From NCBI GenBank assembly GCA_004431415.1, contig QPMI01000134.1, positions 1-64,000 on the forward strand: a stretch of DNA of 64,000 nt. The letters are read 5' to 3'. This stretch comes from Cyanophora paradoxa (Eukaryota > Glaucocystophyceae > Cyanophorales > Cyanophoraceae). Within the stretch, counting starts at the first letter, position 1; each line of letters begins with the position of its first letter. Shown here one piece after another: positions 1-12,100 of this stretch. The notes under the pieces are model-generated. The model ran no database searches and was not told the origin of the DNA. It saw only the letters and a program-made list of their open reading frames with translations. The translations under genes and the position numbers were made by a program.

Positions 1-3000
1 GCGCGACGCCCGACCCCCGGCTCGCTCGGGAGCCCTGCGCCCGCGGTCGCTCGCCCCCGAGCTCCGCTCGCGGCCCCCGAGCCGAAAGCTAGGCGGAGCC
101 CGCGGCTGCTAGAAAGGAAGCTAGCCGCCCCACGCCACGCCTGCGCGCCGCCCTGCCCGCCCCGCCCCGCCCGGCCCCCGGCTCGCTCGCTCGCCCGCGC
201 CCCTCGAGCCGAGCCGCCGCATGGGGCGGGCCCGGGCGCAGCCGGAGCAGACGATGTACGCGAAGGAGTACTACAAGCGGGAGGCCGCCGACGCCCTCCT
301 CGACGTCCGCCGCGAGGTGAGCGAGACCCAGTCTCGATGATCCGATCTGGCCCAGACTAGTCTAGCTAGGCCTATCCAGTCCGGTCCTCCGGTCTAGTCC
401 AGCTGGCCCCTTGTCTTAGCTTGCCTAGCATAGCATCTGCCTCTCTTTAGGCCCTAGCTGACTCCTCCTCGCAGTTCTCGGGTGCCGATTCTGCTCTGGA
501 CGGACCACGGGCCGCTTCCGGGCGAGAAGGTCAGGCCCTTACCCGCGGGCCTCTACCCCCGCCCCCTCGCGATCCACTCGCCCCCGGCCATCTTCCACGC
601 CGTGCCGCTCCTTATGCGCTCACGTCGGACTCTAAACCGCGGCCTCCACCCGGGCTACCTACCCACGCCCGGCGTCCCTCACGCCACTCACCGCCCCTCA
701 CGCGCCCCCGCGCCCGCCCGCCCCAGATCCGGCGGATGCACGGGAGGACCCCCTCCCGAACCGGCCCCCGATCCTCAAGTCCGCCCTCGTCATCCGGTCC
801 GTCCGCTCCGCCCGCGCCGCCCGCCCGCCCGCCCTCCTTTCGCTCGTCTACATTAAAAGCTCCTTAGCTTCCATTTCTAAAGTCTCGGAAACTTCCATAG
901 CTATAGCTAGAGTCTCGAACAGCGTCAGCGCGCCCTCCCGGCCGGGCCCTTGAGCAGCCAGCACGGATCATCTGATCTCTGAACTGGCGCGCAGGCGCCG
1001 GCGTGGCGGACGGCGAACTTCCTGTGGGACCCCACGAGCCGCACCAAGTGGGACAAGGTGCCCCGTCCTCGAATTTGATCCTAGATTGGATCTCGTGGAT
1101 TCTCGTGGATTCCGTGGATTTCCTCAGCTCAGATCCCAGATCGTTCTTGAATTTGATCCCTAGATTGGATTCTTTAGAAGATCCGATAGCGGAGCGCTCG
1201 TTTTTCCGAGCGCCCTCAGAGTTTTAGCTTCCTAGCTAGCTTACTTCCCAAGCTCATCTAACCAATTGTTCTCCGGCCCCCCCTCGCCCGCTCGCCCGCG
1301 CGCGCAGCTGGCGCTGCGGTGCGGGGTGGTTGACGAGCTGGAGCGGACGACGCGGGTCGACTACGTCGAGGAGACGAACCTGCTCCCGGGTCACCTCCCC
1401 CGCAACATGGTCCTCGTCGCCACCGTCCAGGTGGGCGCCAGCACCCGTCTGGCTGCCGGGCTCTGGGGCGAGAGGGCGGGCGGGCGCCGGTCCCGCTGAC
1501 ACGGCTCCCTCTCTGCAGCGCGACCTGCACGCGCGCATGTTCGTCATCGCCTACCGCTCCGTCATCCACAAGAAGGGTGCTTCGCTTAACCCTGCTTCAC
1601 CCTGCTTCTCTTTTTCCGCGAGCTGCGCTGTTCTGAACCGGGGCGCGCAGTCAAGGTGGAAGGGCAGTTCATCCGAGCGCACGTCTTCAAGGGGGTGCGC
1701 GACGTGTGGCGGGGCGGGGGGCGGAAGACGGGGCGCGGCACGGCGCGAAGCGAGAGGGGGCGCGGCGCGGAGCTTCGCAAGACTGGGCGGCAATACGCCG
1801 AGCGGCGGGGCGGGGCGGGACGCGGCTATCGATATCTCCCTTCCGGCGCAGCGCAGCTCCGCTAGCTCGCGTCTCGACTCTGGAGCACTAGCAGGAGAGC
1901 CTGACGGGGCGGGGCGCGGGGCGGCAGGGCTTCATCGTGCGCGAGGTCGACGAGCGCAGCAGCGAGCTGACCTACGTCATCCAGATGGACGTCAAGGTAG
2001 CCTACCCCCCCCTTTTCGTCCCCTCCCCGTGACGTCACGCCCACCGTGACGTCGCGCCGCTCGATTAGGGCGTCCTATCGCGCGTCACGGCGGAGCATTA
2101 CTTCGCGCGGCGCATGCTGGCGCCGCAGCAGGCAGGCTTTCCCGTACCCCTCTTGTCTTCCTCCCCGCTCTTCCTCAGTGCCGCCCCCCTCCCCGCTTTG
2201 CAGATCGGGTACGCCCTTAGGATCGAGTACCTGTCCAACTGCGGGAAGGTGTGTGTACCCCGGCCGGGCTCCGCGGGCCCCGTACCCCGTCTCGCGGGCC
2301 GCGCTGACGCCCCTGGCAGTGGATCAAGGGCGGGCTCTTCCCCCCCCGCTCCCTTGTCTCTGAGTCGCGGCACATCCAGGGGGCCCTGAAGAAGGTACGA
2401 GCTGGAGCACGCTCTTGTTTGTTCCCGCGCGTTTCCTCGCTCGGGAGCTGACGGGTACGCGGCAAGATCCGGGGGATGAAATCGCTGGTGTCGTTCCTTC
2501 CGGGGTCCTCGTCGGGGCAGCCGTCGCCCACGGCTCCGAGGAGGAGCAGCCGGGGACCGCGCCCCGCCCCGCCGCACGAGGGCGCGGAGGCGCCGGGGGG
2601 GAGGCCCGCGGGGGGTACGGAATCCGGGCCCACGAGGCGGCGGCGCCCCGCGAGCCCAGGCGGACCCCGAGAGGGCGCGCGTACCCTCCCCGGGCCGGAC
2701 GCCGACGCGCCGTCGCCGCAGCCGTTGCCGGGCCGCCCGAGTCGGCGCAGCCGTCGCGGAAGGCTGCGCGGCTCGCCGCACCGCAGCCGCTCGACGTTGC
2801 GGGCGACCGTTCCCCCTCCCCTTCCCTCCTCCCCGTCGCCGTCGCGGCGGCGGCCGGGGCCGCGCGGCGGCCGCAGCGAAGTCGCCGCAAGGGCAGGGCC
2901 GGCGGGCGTGCAGAGGGGCCAGCGGTCCCCGGCCCTGGGAAGGCGGCGCCCTCGATCGGGAGCGCTGCCTCCCTAGAGGCCGCCCCCGCCCCGGACGCGG

Positions 3001-5253
3001 CGGGGCTCCTGGCGACCCTCAAGCCCCGCCCCGCGCTGCCGCCCGCCGCCGGAGCCGGAGCCGGAGCCGGCGCCGGGTCCTCCCTCGCCGCCGCCGCCGG
3101 CGCCGCCGTGCCCCGCCCGTCAACAACGGCGGCGGCGGCGTCGGCTTCTCCCCCGCCGCCGCCTCCGTCCCGGGCTCTTGCCCGACTCCTTCAGCTGGCA
3201 GCAGCCGGACCAGCGGCGGCCCTCGACGAGCGATGGCCTCGCCGGCTCGAGCCTCCTCCGCCGGGCGCGGTCATCGCGGGCATCAGGTCCGTCCGCCCGC
3301 GCGCCCGCTGCGCTGCGCCGCACAGAAGATGCTTGCTGGCCGCTCTGTCTACCCTTCCATCTCTGCGCACCTGTCCTTTACCCGCCCGCCTCCCGCCCGC
3401 GCGCAGGCGGGCGTCGACGGCGGCGAGCCTGCCGCGCACCTACTCCGGCACCTCCCTCGCATCCACCGTCCTCCTCAACCCGCCCCAAGTGAGAGAGAAT
3501 CTGCTGAGCCTCCTCTAACAGACCCTTCCTCTCTCCTCCCTCGAATCTTCTTCCGCCCCTCACGCCCCTCGCAGACGGCGCCGGCGGGCCGCCGAAGCGG
3601 CCGAGCGGCCTCAGCGCCCTCCAGGTCCCCCCCCCCCCCCCAGAGGCCCCGGGCCCGAGAGGCTCGAATCTGGCCGGACCTGGGCCTGGATCTAGCTCGA
3701 ACTTAGAGAACCTAGAGGACCTAGAGAACGCTGGCGGCCTCCGCGCCTCCTCCTCATCGCGCCGGCAGGCGCTGCTGGACGCGAGTCCGGTGGTCTTCGA
3801 CGCGGAGGAGCTCGCCCGCGAGGAGCGCCGCCTCCGCCGCCGCCGCCGGTGCGAGCCGCCCGCCCCGCCCCGGCCCAGCCCGGCGCCACGTCGTCGCTCG
3901 CTGTAGCTATCTACACCGTGAGTGCTAGAGAACGAGGTCTCTTCTGACGGTGCTGCGCAGGCTGGCGAGGCAGGCGGCGGCGGAGGCGCGGGCGGACGCG
4001 GAGCGCGTGGCGACGCCGGCGGCCCTGCAGCAGCTGCAGCTGCAGCACTCGGCGACGGCCCCGGGGGCGCTCGCGCCGGGCCTGGCGGGGCGGTGGCGCA
4101 GCTCGCCGCGCGGCGCATGTCGCGGCGCATGTCCCTCATGAAGCTCGCCGAGCTGGCAGCGCAGGGCGCCGAGGTCTCCGCCTTTCTGAGGTGCCGCCCT
4201 CCTCCCTCTCGCGCCTCCGCAGAGCCTCACTTCGTTCGCCGCGGCGCAGCTCGGACGGCTCGCCGCTGCGGCAGTCGGCGGGCGGCGGCGGCGGGGCGGG
4301 CGGGTGGAGCGAGGAGAGCAGCTCGGGGAGCAGCGCGGAGGAGGCGGCCGCCAACTCGGCGCAGGAAGAGGACGAGGCCGAAGAGGAGAGGATGCGCGAG
4401 GTGCGCCGCCGGCGCCGCTGTTCGCCTTCGTTCGCTTCTGTCTGCCGTCCGCTGAGGGCGGTCCCGGGTACAGGAGGACCCGCTTAACCTCACGGGCTGG
4501 GCGAACGCTCGCCAGGCGAAGAAGGCGCGGCACCGGGGGGCGGGGGCGGGGCCCGCGGCCCCCGGGCAGGAGGGCAGGGCGGCCGCCGCGGCTGCGGCGA
4601 AGGGGCCGCTCAAGTCGGGCGGGGTGGGGGCCCGCCTCTTCCGGAAGTATATGGCGGTACCCCTCCCGTCCATGCGGCTCCTCAGGGAGCGCGGCTCCGC
4701 TCGCCCTCCCCGGACTCCGCTCGGCTTCTCCCCCCCGGGCCCAGACCGCCGCCGGCCGCGTCCGCGTCTCTACCCCCCTCGACCCCGTCCACCAGGCGGT
4801 GCGCGTACCCCATCCCGCCTCCGTCTCACCCGCCGCCCCCTTGACCGGGTACGGCAGGCTCTGGACTTTGCGAACGCGCGGGCGGAGGCGCGGAGGCTGC
4901 GGCACGAGGCCGGCGTGAGCGCGTCCGCGGGAGCCTCTCCTTCGGCGACCTACCCCCCGCCGGCGACCTCCCGCCGGGCCTCAGATACGTACCCCGCCGC
5001 GGAACAGGCGGGCGTCCACGGCGGACGGGTACGCCGCTCCTCCGCGTCGGGCGGGGGCGCCGGAGGAGCAGCATACTGGCGCCCGCCGGATCCGAACCGC
5101 CGCTCGCCGGCGCCGGGGCCGGGCCGGGGCCCCACGGGCGCGGCCCCGGGCACCTCTCCGTCGCGCAGTCGGCCCCCTCGCTCGGGGGCCTGGGCCTGCG
5201 CTCCGGCGCCCGCCCCGCGACGGTCCCTGCGGAGCCCGCCCGCCCGCATCTAG
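1..5253 (+). pseudogene. START-domain lipid-transfer gene, unit 1 copy, 5' end outside window, many indels
   Basis: This is the first of three copies of a roughly 20-exon gene; the window opens inside intron 1. Exon 2 is 242-316 and the last exon begins at 4858. The same exons as in the unit 2 copy are visible, including the START core (motifs FLWDPTSRTKWDK and GFIVREVDERSSELTYV). From 1 to about 5170 it matches 9396 onward with, in the stretches I compared, no substitutions, only one- or two-base gains and losses in short runs; it is 55 bases shorter over 4.86 kb. One extra T in exon 3 (near 495) breaks the frame, as do others later. After about 5180 true substitutions appear and it reaches a stop at 5253. 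START proteins carry sterols or other lipids in a helix-grip pocket. It may be a real recent copy, a gene-conversion product or an unpolished assembly duplicate. Confidence 0.7.
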
Positions 5254-5650
5254 GCCTGCCCCCGGGGGCGGCGTGACCCTCTGGTACTAGTGTCCCTGCC
5301 CGAGTCTGAGCCCAGGCTCAAGCTCGCTCTTCTGTGCACTATGGTTTTGTCCTTATTCTAGTAAGCGTTGTGTCTTATATATTTCGGCATCCCACTGATC
5401 CTGCCCCGCAGCCCACTCGCGCCGCACGCCCATGCCAAGCCCGAGTCTGTTTTTCTGCTCCGCTCCCAAGGCCGAACGATAACCCGAGCCCCGTGCCCAA
5501 GCTACCCTAGCCCCGAGCGCTAGCCCGAGCTACCCTCGCAGTCGATCTCGCCGAAAAACATCGTACGTATATACGGACAGACTCGTGATCAAAGACAGAA
5601 TCTTAGGCAGCTAGGATAGAACCGCTAGACAAGAATCACAATTTGGAAAG
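5254..5650 (+). other. 3' flank of START gene copy 1
   Basis: No gene is seen. The stretch is homologous to 14728-15070 and 57682-57970, with shared landmarks such as CTTATTCTAGT, TATATATTTCGGCATCCCAC and CTCGCCGAAAAACATCG. It differs from both by substitutions and insertions, so this copy's flank is clearly paralogous even though its gene body is nearly identical to copy 2. It probably holds the 3' UTR and the convergent boundary with the TIR remnant. Confidence 0.6.
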
Positions 5651-5840
5651 ACAAATTACGCCCAGCCGCCTGAATCACTCAACCGAATTCGAAGGGAAAT
5701 TAAAGACTCTGGCGAATGCAGAGTGCCGGGCCCGCGGCCGGGCCCCCTCGTCGCAGGCCTCGTCGAGGGGGGCGGGGGTGCCACGGTGCTCAGGGAGGGC
5801 TGAACCTCGGGAGCACCGAGAGCACCCGAGGCATCCTCCA

Positions 5841-5869
5841 GGGGGGGGGGGGGGGGGGGGGGGGGGGGG
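5841..5869. repeat. Uninterrupted run of 29 G
   Basis: A pure G run lies inside the GC-rich strip between the START gene and the TIR remnant. The equivalent places in units 2 and 3 (near 15220 and 58115) have only short G runs mixed with A. Such a run is prone to G-quadruplex formation, polymerase slippage and miscalled length. Confidence 0.9.
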
Positions 5870-6071
5870 AGAACGGCGGGGGAGGGGGAGGGGGAGAGGG
5901 AGGGCCTCTCCAGGGGCCCGGGCGCCGCGGAGCGCCGCGCCGCGCGGGCGGGCGGAGGCGGAGGCGCTGACGGCGGGCGGGAGGAAGCGAGCGAGCGACG
6001 GCCTGGGGCCCGACCGGGGCTCGCCGCGGCGCGGGGGGCGAAGCGGAGCCGGGCGGAGGCGGGCGGGGCCG

Positions 6072-6243
6072 TCAGCGGCGGGCGGCCTCGTCGCAGGCCT
6101 CGAGCAGGATCCGGACGCTGACCTGCCGGGATCTCTCCAGCTGGCACACCGGTCGGTTTCTTTGGCCGAGAAGCCGGGGAGGGTGGCGGCGCACAGGCGG
6201 GGAAGCGGCGGGACTTCTCGTCGTGGAGGAGCACGAGCAATTT
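6072..6243 (-). pseudogene. C-terminal remnant of an LRR-TIR gene, unit 1
   Basis: On the minus strand the phrase LVLLHDEKSRRFPA (about 6240-6200) is followed after a short intron-like gap by SVRILLEACDEAARR and a stop at 6072. These match the last two TIR exons of the unit 3 LRR-TIR gene (LLHDEKSCRFP, then LRLLLEACDEGARR). The conserved part between them (GEIPSDL to IPYYAE) is missing, and nothing upstream of 6243 resembles the rest of the TIR or any LRR. It is a decayed 3' end marking the position of the convergent partner in unit 1. Confidence 0.7.
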
Positions 6244-6259
6244 TCACGTATATATACAT

Positions 6260-7005
6260 ACGTAGGGGCAGCCGGCGGCCATAAGAAAAATGAATTGGAA
6301 AATGGGAGCCGGGGGCGGGGGCGGGGGCGGGGCGGGCGGGGCGGCGCCAAGAGGAGTGGATTGGAAGCCGCGAGCTGTTGGTGCGCTGCCGATGGCGAGG
6401 CTCGGGCCTCGGGTCTCGGGGGAGGCGGCGCGCGCCCTCAGAGTCAGCGCGGGAGAACTCGAGGAAGAGGAGTCGCAGGCTGAAAGGCCGCGATCGGGCG
6501 CAGGGGCGCGGGCGGGCCCGCGCCCCGCTGGCGGGCCCTCGCGCCCTGCAGCTGCCTCCAGATCTCTCATGATCAGTCTATCGGGCCAGTACTATAGCTA
6601 GAACTAGTCACGTGCACTGGGCCACTGCATGGGGAAGGGGAAGGGGGTCCTTCCCCAATGATAGCGCTAGCCTAGTACACGTATACGTAGCTAGCTATAG
6701 CTATAGCTATATAGCTATAGCTGCCACGGCCTCAGCTCTTAATTCGGCCCTTCCATTTCGCTGCGAAAATCGGGCGAGTCTTTTTATGGAAAATCGGGCG
6801 AGTCCCGTCCCGGTTTTTTGTATGGGCCAGTTTGCAACGTCAGTGGGCGCCCGCCATAGTAAAAGACCGGGAATTTTCCCGGTTTTTTGTGGTAACGAGC
6901 TCGGATCCCGCGGGGCCCGCTTTTCAAACAAAGCCGCATTCGCGTCGCTGCGCACGCGGCACACGATGCGACGTAGCTACAGCGCGCGGAGAGGCGGTAG
7001 AGAGG
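6260..7005. other. Intergenic junction between units 1 and 2
   Basis: No supported gene. Contents: a GC-rich strip (6300-6570), a GCTATA-type repeat patch (6690-6722), two direct copies of GAAAATCGGGCGAGTC (near 6765 and 6789), and a hairpin ACCGGGAA-TT-TTCCCGGT near 6863-6880 followed by TTTT. Neither the other unit boundary nor the rest of the window has an obvious match to the 6600-6990 part. Confidence 0.5.
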
Positions 7006-7009
7006 CCGG

Positions 7010-7735
7010 GGCGGCGTGCGGGCGGCCGGTGGACGCCGGCGCAGCGCCCCCGGGTAGCGGCGGGGCGGGCCGGGGCGCGGGGCGCGGGCGCGGGGCGCGG
7101 GCGCGGGGAGAGAGGCGGGGGCGCTGCTGGGGACGGCGGCGGCGGCGCGGGCCGATCGGCGGCGCAGCGGCCTCAACCTCCGTCCCCCTCCGCCGGGCCC
7201 GGCCCGACGCGCCCGCCCCGCCCGCCCCCGCGCCAGTCCTCCTCCCGCGGCTGCGGGCGGGCGGCGGTGAGCGCGGGGGCCGCGGGGGCGGGGCCGGTGT
7301 CGGGGCGCGCACCGCGGGCGGGCGCCGGGGAGGCGCGAGCGGCGGGCGGGCCTCGGGCTCCGCAGCGGCTACGGTCGCTCCGGCGGGGGCGCGCGGCTCG
7401 GCCGGGGCCGCCGCGAGGCGCTCCTCCGCCAGCGCGCCCGCCGGCGGCCCCGGAGGCGAGGTCGAGGAGGGCGGGGGCGGGCGGGGTCGGGGAGGGCGAG
7501 GGCGGCGCCGTCCGCGGGGCGATCGGCGGGGGACGAGGCGGGCGAGCGCGGCGCCCGCCGGCCGGCCCTCAGCTCCGGGCACCGCCTGCTCCGAGGGCGG
7601 CCCTGCTTCGTCCTGCTTCCGCCGCCGCCGCTCCTCCGCCGCCCCCGCGCCCGCGCCGCCGCAGCTCGGGCCGCCGTCCGATGCCCGCGCCTTTGCCTGC
7701 GGCCGCTGCGGCGTACGCGCCGGAGAGCCTCGGCC
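7010..7735. repeat. GC-rich upstream block, unit 2 (uninterrupted insertion site)
   Basis: Homologous to 24085-24959, with the landmark GCCGGAGAGCCTCGGCCCG at its right end. Here that landmark is followed directly by CCGGCGCCGCCTCC and continues into the START promoter region. In unit 3 the same two halves are separated by 25.4 kb, so this is the paralogous empty site. Long open frames occur on both strands but they are alanine, glycine, arginine and proline strings produced by base composition. Confidence 0.8.
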
Positions 7736-8009
7736 CGCCGGCGCCGCCTCCGCGCCCACGGGCCGCGCGCCGCCGGGGCGCACGCGCGGCGAGGGCGGCG
7801 CCCTGGGGCGGGCGGGGCGGCGGGAGGGGAGTGGCGGCGGGGGGCCGCGGGGCGCTGCGGGGGCCGAGCTGCGGGGCGGCCGCCGGGGGAGCGCCCTGTG
7901 CAGAGGAGAGCGGACTCCGGGCGCGAGGGCCGTACGCAGAGGCCGGCCGCCGCCTCACAGCTGAGCGGCGCCCCGTGCCGCGCCGGCTCCGTTGGATTCG
8001 CGGCGGTTA

Positions 8010-9090
8010 CTAACTGCCGACAGCCGTTAGGCTAACTGCCGCGCAGCGGAGGGGGCGGCGCTTCGGGGCTTCGGGGCACACGCTGCTCCTCGCTGGGGAC
8101 CGATGCGGGGCGGCCTCCGTGCCGCGAACCGCGTCACGGGCAATGCCGAGCCGTGCTCCACGGGCTTCGTGCTCCGCGCCCCACTCACGGCGACTCCGCC
8201 CTTCGCCCGCCAGTCCATTCAAGCGCGGCGCGGCCATCCGGGGCGACCTGCCGCGGGCGTGCGTCAGCTTCGACTTCGCCGCATGCAAATGCACGACGCT
8301 GTGCGAACCAATGCCCTCCGCCAAGGCCGCCGCCGCCGCCGCGCCTCCGCCGAGCTCGCGACGACCGCGAGCGGCCATTGCGGCGCTTCCAAGGGAGGCT
8401 GATCGTGCTCCAGATGCGTGGAGGAGCGCATTCTGTTGGCCAGCTGCTCGCCCGCACGCTGTGGAGCGAGATCTCGTCACGATTTCTGTGCCGGCTTGGG
8501 GTACAGCGATCGCCCGCTTCGCCACCTTCGCTCCTCGGGCTTCGATGCGCCTTGCGGCGCGGCGCCGGTATACGTGCATTCTATCTCTATCGACGGCATG
8601 TGCTGGTCTAACACGCGCCGCTCGCAGCCTTGCGATCTTGTGCGACTCGGCGATGCGGTCGATTGCAGGGATCAGCGCGCGCGCAGGCGCGCGGCTCGAT
8701 GCGAGTGCGATGCGATCCCGGCGTCGAGCGGATCCAGGTATGCGGCTCGGCCGCGCACGGACGCGCCCATCCTGCGCGACTCTGCCCGACTCTGCCGCCT
8801 CCGCTCCCAACGAGCCGGCCCGCGTCGACGTCACGCCCGCGCGCAAGCTCGCTGACGTCCGCCTCGAGCGGCGCCCCGCGGGCCCCTCGGACCCGCCGGT
8901 CGCCCCGCGCGAGAGGCGCCCCCGCAGCGCCGCGCGCCCCGCCTCCGCGCGCCCCTCGAGCTCCCGCAGGGCAGCGGCGGGCGCCCGCGACTCCTCCTCC
9001 TCCTCCCCGCGCGCCCGCCCCGCCCCGCCCGCGCGCCCCGCCCCGCCCCGCCCCGCCCCGCCCCGCCCCCGCAGCTTAGCTTACTGAGTC
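8010..9090. promoter_or_regulatory. Conserved 1-kb region upstream of START gene copy 2
   Basis: Aligns along its whole length with 50688-51760 upstream of copy 3. Both copies stay open in long frames on both strands (278 and 291 codons on minus; 322 and 312 on plus). I recognise no domain in any frame; the likeliest role is promoter or 5' leader DNA whose composition lacks stops. ATGCAAAT occurs at 8283 in both copies. The right end holds (CCGCC)n tracts immediately before the START gene's first exon. Confidence 0.5.
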
Positions 9091-9135
9091 TTTGGCCTTG
9101 GCTCTCTGGCTGTTTACTCTCCGCCCAGGTTCGAC

Positions 9136-12100
9136 ATGGCGCACGTGCTGTTCCTCGGCGTGGACCGCGGCGAGGCGCACGGGGCCAAGAAGGTCGCCAC
9201 GGTGCGCGCCCCTCGTCTTATTCTTCTATAAGATTCTTTTACAAGAGCCGCGAGTATTGCTGTTTTTATTCTATCTAGATCTAGACCTTTATTCTATCTA
9301 TCGGCTCGAAGAGGGTCGCCACGGCGCGTGAGCGCGCCTACGGTCGAGGGCGAGATGAAGCTGGGCGGGGCTCGCGGCTGCTAGCAAGCTAGCCGCGCGA
9401 CGCCCGACCCCCGGCTCGCTCGGGAGCCCTGCGCCCGCGGTCGCTCGCCCCCGAGCTCCGCTCGCGGCCCCCGAGCCGAAAGCTAGGCGGAGCCCGCGGC
9501 TGCTAGAAAGGAAGCTAGCCGCCCCACGCCACGCCTGCGCGCCGCCCTGCCCGCCCCGCCCCGCCCGGCCCCCGGCTCGCTCGCTCGCCCGCGCCCCTCG
9601 AGCCGAGCCGCCGCATGGGGCGGGCCCGGGCGCAGCCGGAGCAGACGATGTACGCGAAGGAGTACTACAAGCGGGAGGCCGCCGACGCCCTCCTCGACGT
9701 CCGCCGCGAGGTGAGCGAGACCCAGTCTCGATGATCCGATCTGGCCCAGACTAGTCTAGCTAGGCCTATCCAGTCCGGTCCTCCGGTCTAGTCCAGCTGG
9801 GCCCCTTGTCTTAGCTTGCCTAGCATAGCATCTGCCTCTCTTTAGGCCCTAGCTGACTCCTCCTCGCAGTTCTCGGGTGCCGATCTGCTCTGGACGGACC
9901 ACGGGCCGCTTCCGGGCGAGAAGGTCAGGCCCTTACCCGCGGGCCTCTACCCCCCGCCCCCCTCGCGATCCACTCGCCCCCGGGCCATCTTCCACGCCGT
10001 GCCGCTCCTTATGCGCTCACGTCGGACTCTAAACCGCGGGCCTCCACCCGGGCTACCTACCCACGCCCGGGCGTCCCTCACGCCACTCACGCCGCCCCTC
10101 ACGCGCCCCCGCGCCCGCCCCGCCCCCCAGATCCGGCGGATGCACCGGGAGGACCCCCTCCCGAACCGGCCCCCGATCCTCAAGTCCGCCCTCGTCATCC
10201 CGGTCCGTCCGCTCCGCCCGCGCCGCCCGCCCGCCCGCCCTCCCTTTCGCTCGTCTACATTAAAAGCTTCCTTAGCTTCCATTTCTAAAGTCTCGGAAAC
10301 TTCCATAGCTATAGCTAGAGTCTCGAACAGCGTCAGCGCGCCCTCCCGGCCGGGCCCCTTGAGCAGCCAGCACGGATCATCTGATCTCTGAACTGGCGCG
10401 CAGGCGCCGGCGTGGCGGACGGCGAACTTCCTGTGGGACCCCACGAGCCGCACCAAGTGGGACAAGGTGCCCCCGTCCTCGAATTTGATCCCTAGATTGG
10501 ATCTCGTGGATTCTCGTGGATTCCGTGGATTTCCTCAGCTCAGATCCCAGATCGTTCTTGAATTTGATCCCTAGATTGGATTCTTTAGAAGATCCGATAG
10601 CGGAGCGCTCGTTTTCCGAGCGCCCTCAGAGTTTTAGCTTCCTAGCTAGCTTACTTCCCAAGCTCATCTAACCAATTGTTCTCCGGCCCCCCCTCGCCCG
10701 CTCGCCCGCGCGCGCAGCTGGCGCTGCGGTGCGGGGTGGTTGACGAGCTGGAGCGGACGACGCGGGTCGACTACGTCGAGGAGACGAACCTGCTCCCGGG
10801 TCACCTCCCCCGCAACATGGTCCTCGTCGCCACCGTCCAGGTGGGCGCCAGCACCCGTCTGGCTGCCGGGCTCTGGGGCGAGAGGGCGGGCGGGCGCCGG
10901 TCCCGCTGACACGGCTCCCTCTCTCTGCAGCGCGACCTGCACGCGCGCATGTTCGTCATCGCCTACCGCTCCGTCATCCACAAGAAGGGTGCTTCGCTTA
11001 ACCCTGCTTCACCCTGCTTCTCTTTTTCCGCGGAGCTGCGCTGTTCTGAACCGGGGCGCGCAGTCAAGGTGGAAGGGCAGTTCATCCGAGCGCACGTCTT
11101 CAAGGGGGTGCGCGACGTGTGGCGGGGCGGGGGGCGGAAGACGGGGCGCGGCACGGCGCGAAGCGAGAGGGGGCGCGGCGCGGAGCTTCGCAAGACTGGG
11201 CGGCAATACGCCGAGCGGCGGGGCGGGGCGGGACGCGGCTATCGATATCTCCCTTCCGGCGCAGCGCAGCTCCGCTAGCTCGCGTCTCGACTCTGGAGCA
11301 CTAGCAGGAGAGCCTGACGGGGCGGGGCGCGGGGCGGCAGGGCTTCATCGTGCGCGAGGTCGACGAGCGCAGCAGCGAGCTGACCTACGTCATCCAGATG
11401 GACGTCAAGGTAGCCTACCCCCCCCTTTTCGTCCCCTCCCCGTGACGTCACGCCCACCGTGACGTCGCGCCGCTCGATTAGGGCGTCCTATCGCGCGTCA
11501 CGGCGGAGCATTACTTCGCGCGGCGCATGCTGGCGCCGCAGCAGGCAGGCTTTCCCGTACCCCTCTTGTCTTCCTCCCCGCTCTTCCTCAGTGCCGCCCC
11601 CCTCCCCGCTTTGCAGATCGGGTACGCCCTTAGGATCGAGTACCTGTCCAACTGCGGGAAGGTGTGTGTACCCCGGCCGGGCTCCGCGGGCCCCGTACCC
11701 CGTCTCGCGGGCCGCGCTGACGCCCCTGGCAGTGGATCAAGGGCGGGCTCTTCCCCCCCCGCTCCCTTGTCTCTGAGTCGCGGCACATCCAGGGGGCCCT
11801 GAAGAAGGTACGAGCTGGAGCACGCTCTTGTTTGTTCCCGCGCGTTTCCTCGCTCGGGAGCTGACGGGTACGCGGCAAGATCCGGGGGATGAAATCGCTG
11901 GTGTCGTTCCTTCCGGGGTCCTCGTCGGGGCAGCCGTCGCCCACGGGCTCCGAGGAGGAGCAGCCGGGGGACCCGCGCCCCGCCCCGCCGCACGAGGGCG
12001 CGGAGGGCGCCGGGGGGGAGGCCCCGCGGGGGGGTACGGAATCCGGGCCCCACGAGGCGGCGGCGCCCCGCGAGCCCCAGGCGGACCCCGAGAGGGCGCG

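Noticed and set aside
6612-8013. Long plus-strand open frames of 450 and 393 codons
   Set aside because: They are Gly/Arg/Ala/Pro strings in DNA of extreme GC content, are open in several frames at once, and the same DNA at 24085-24959 does not keep the same frame.
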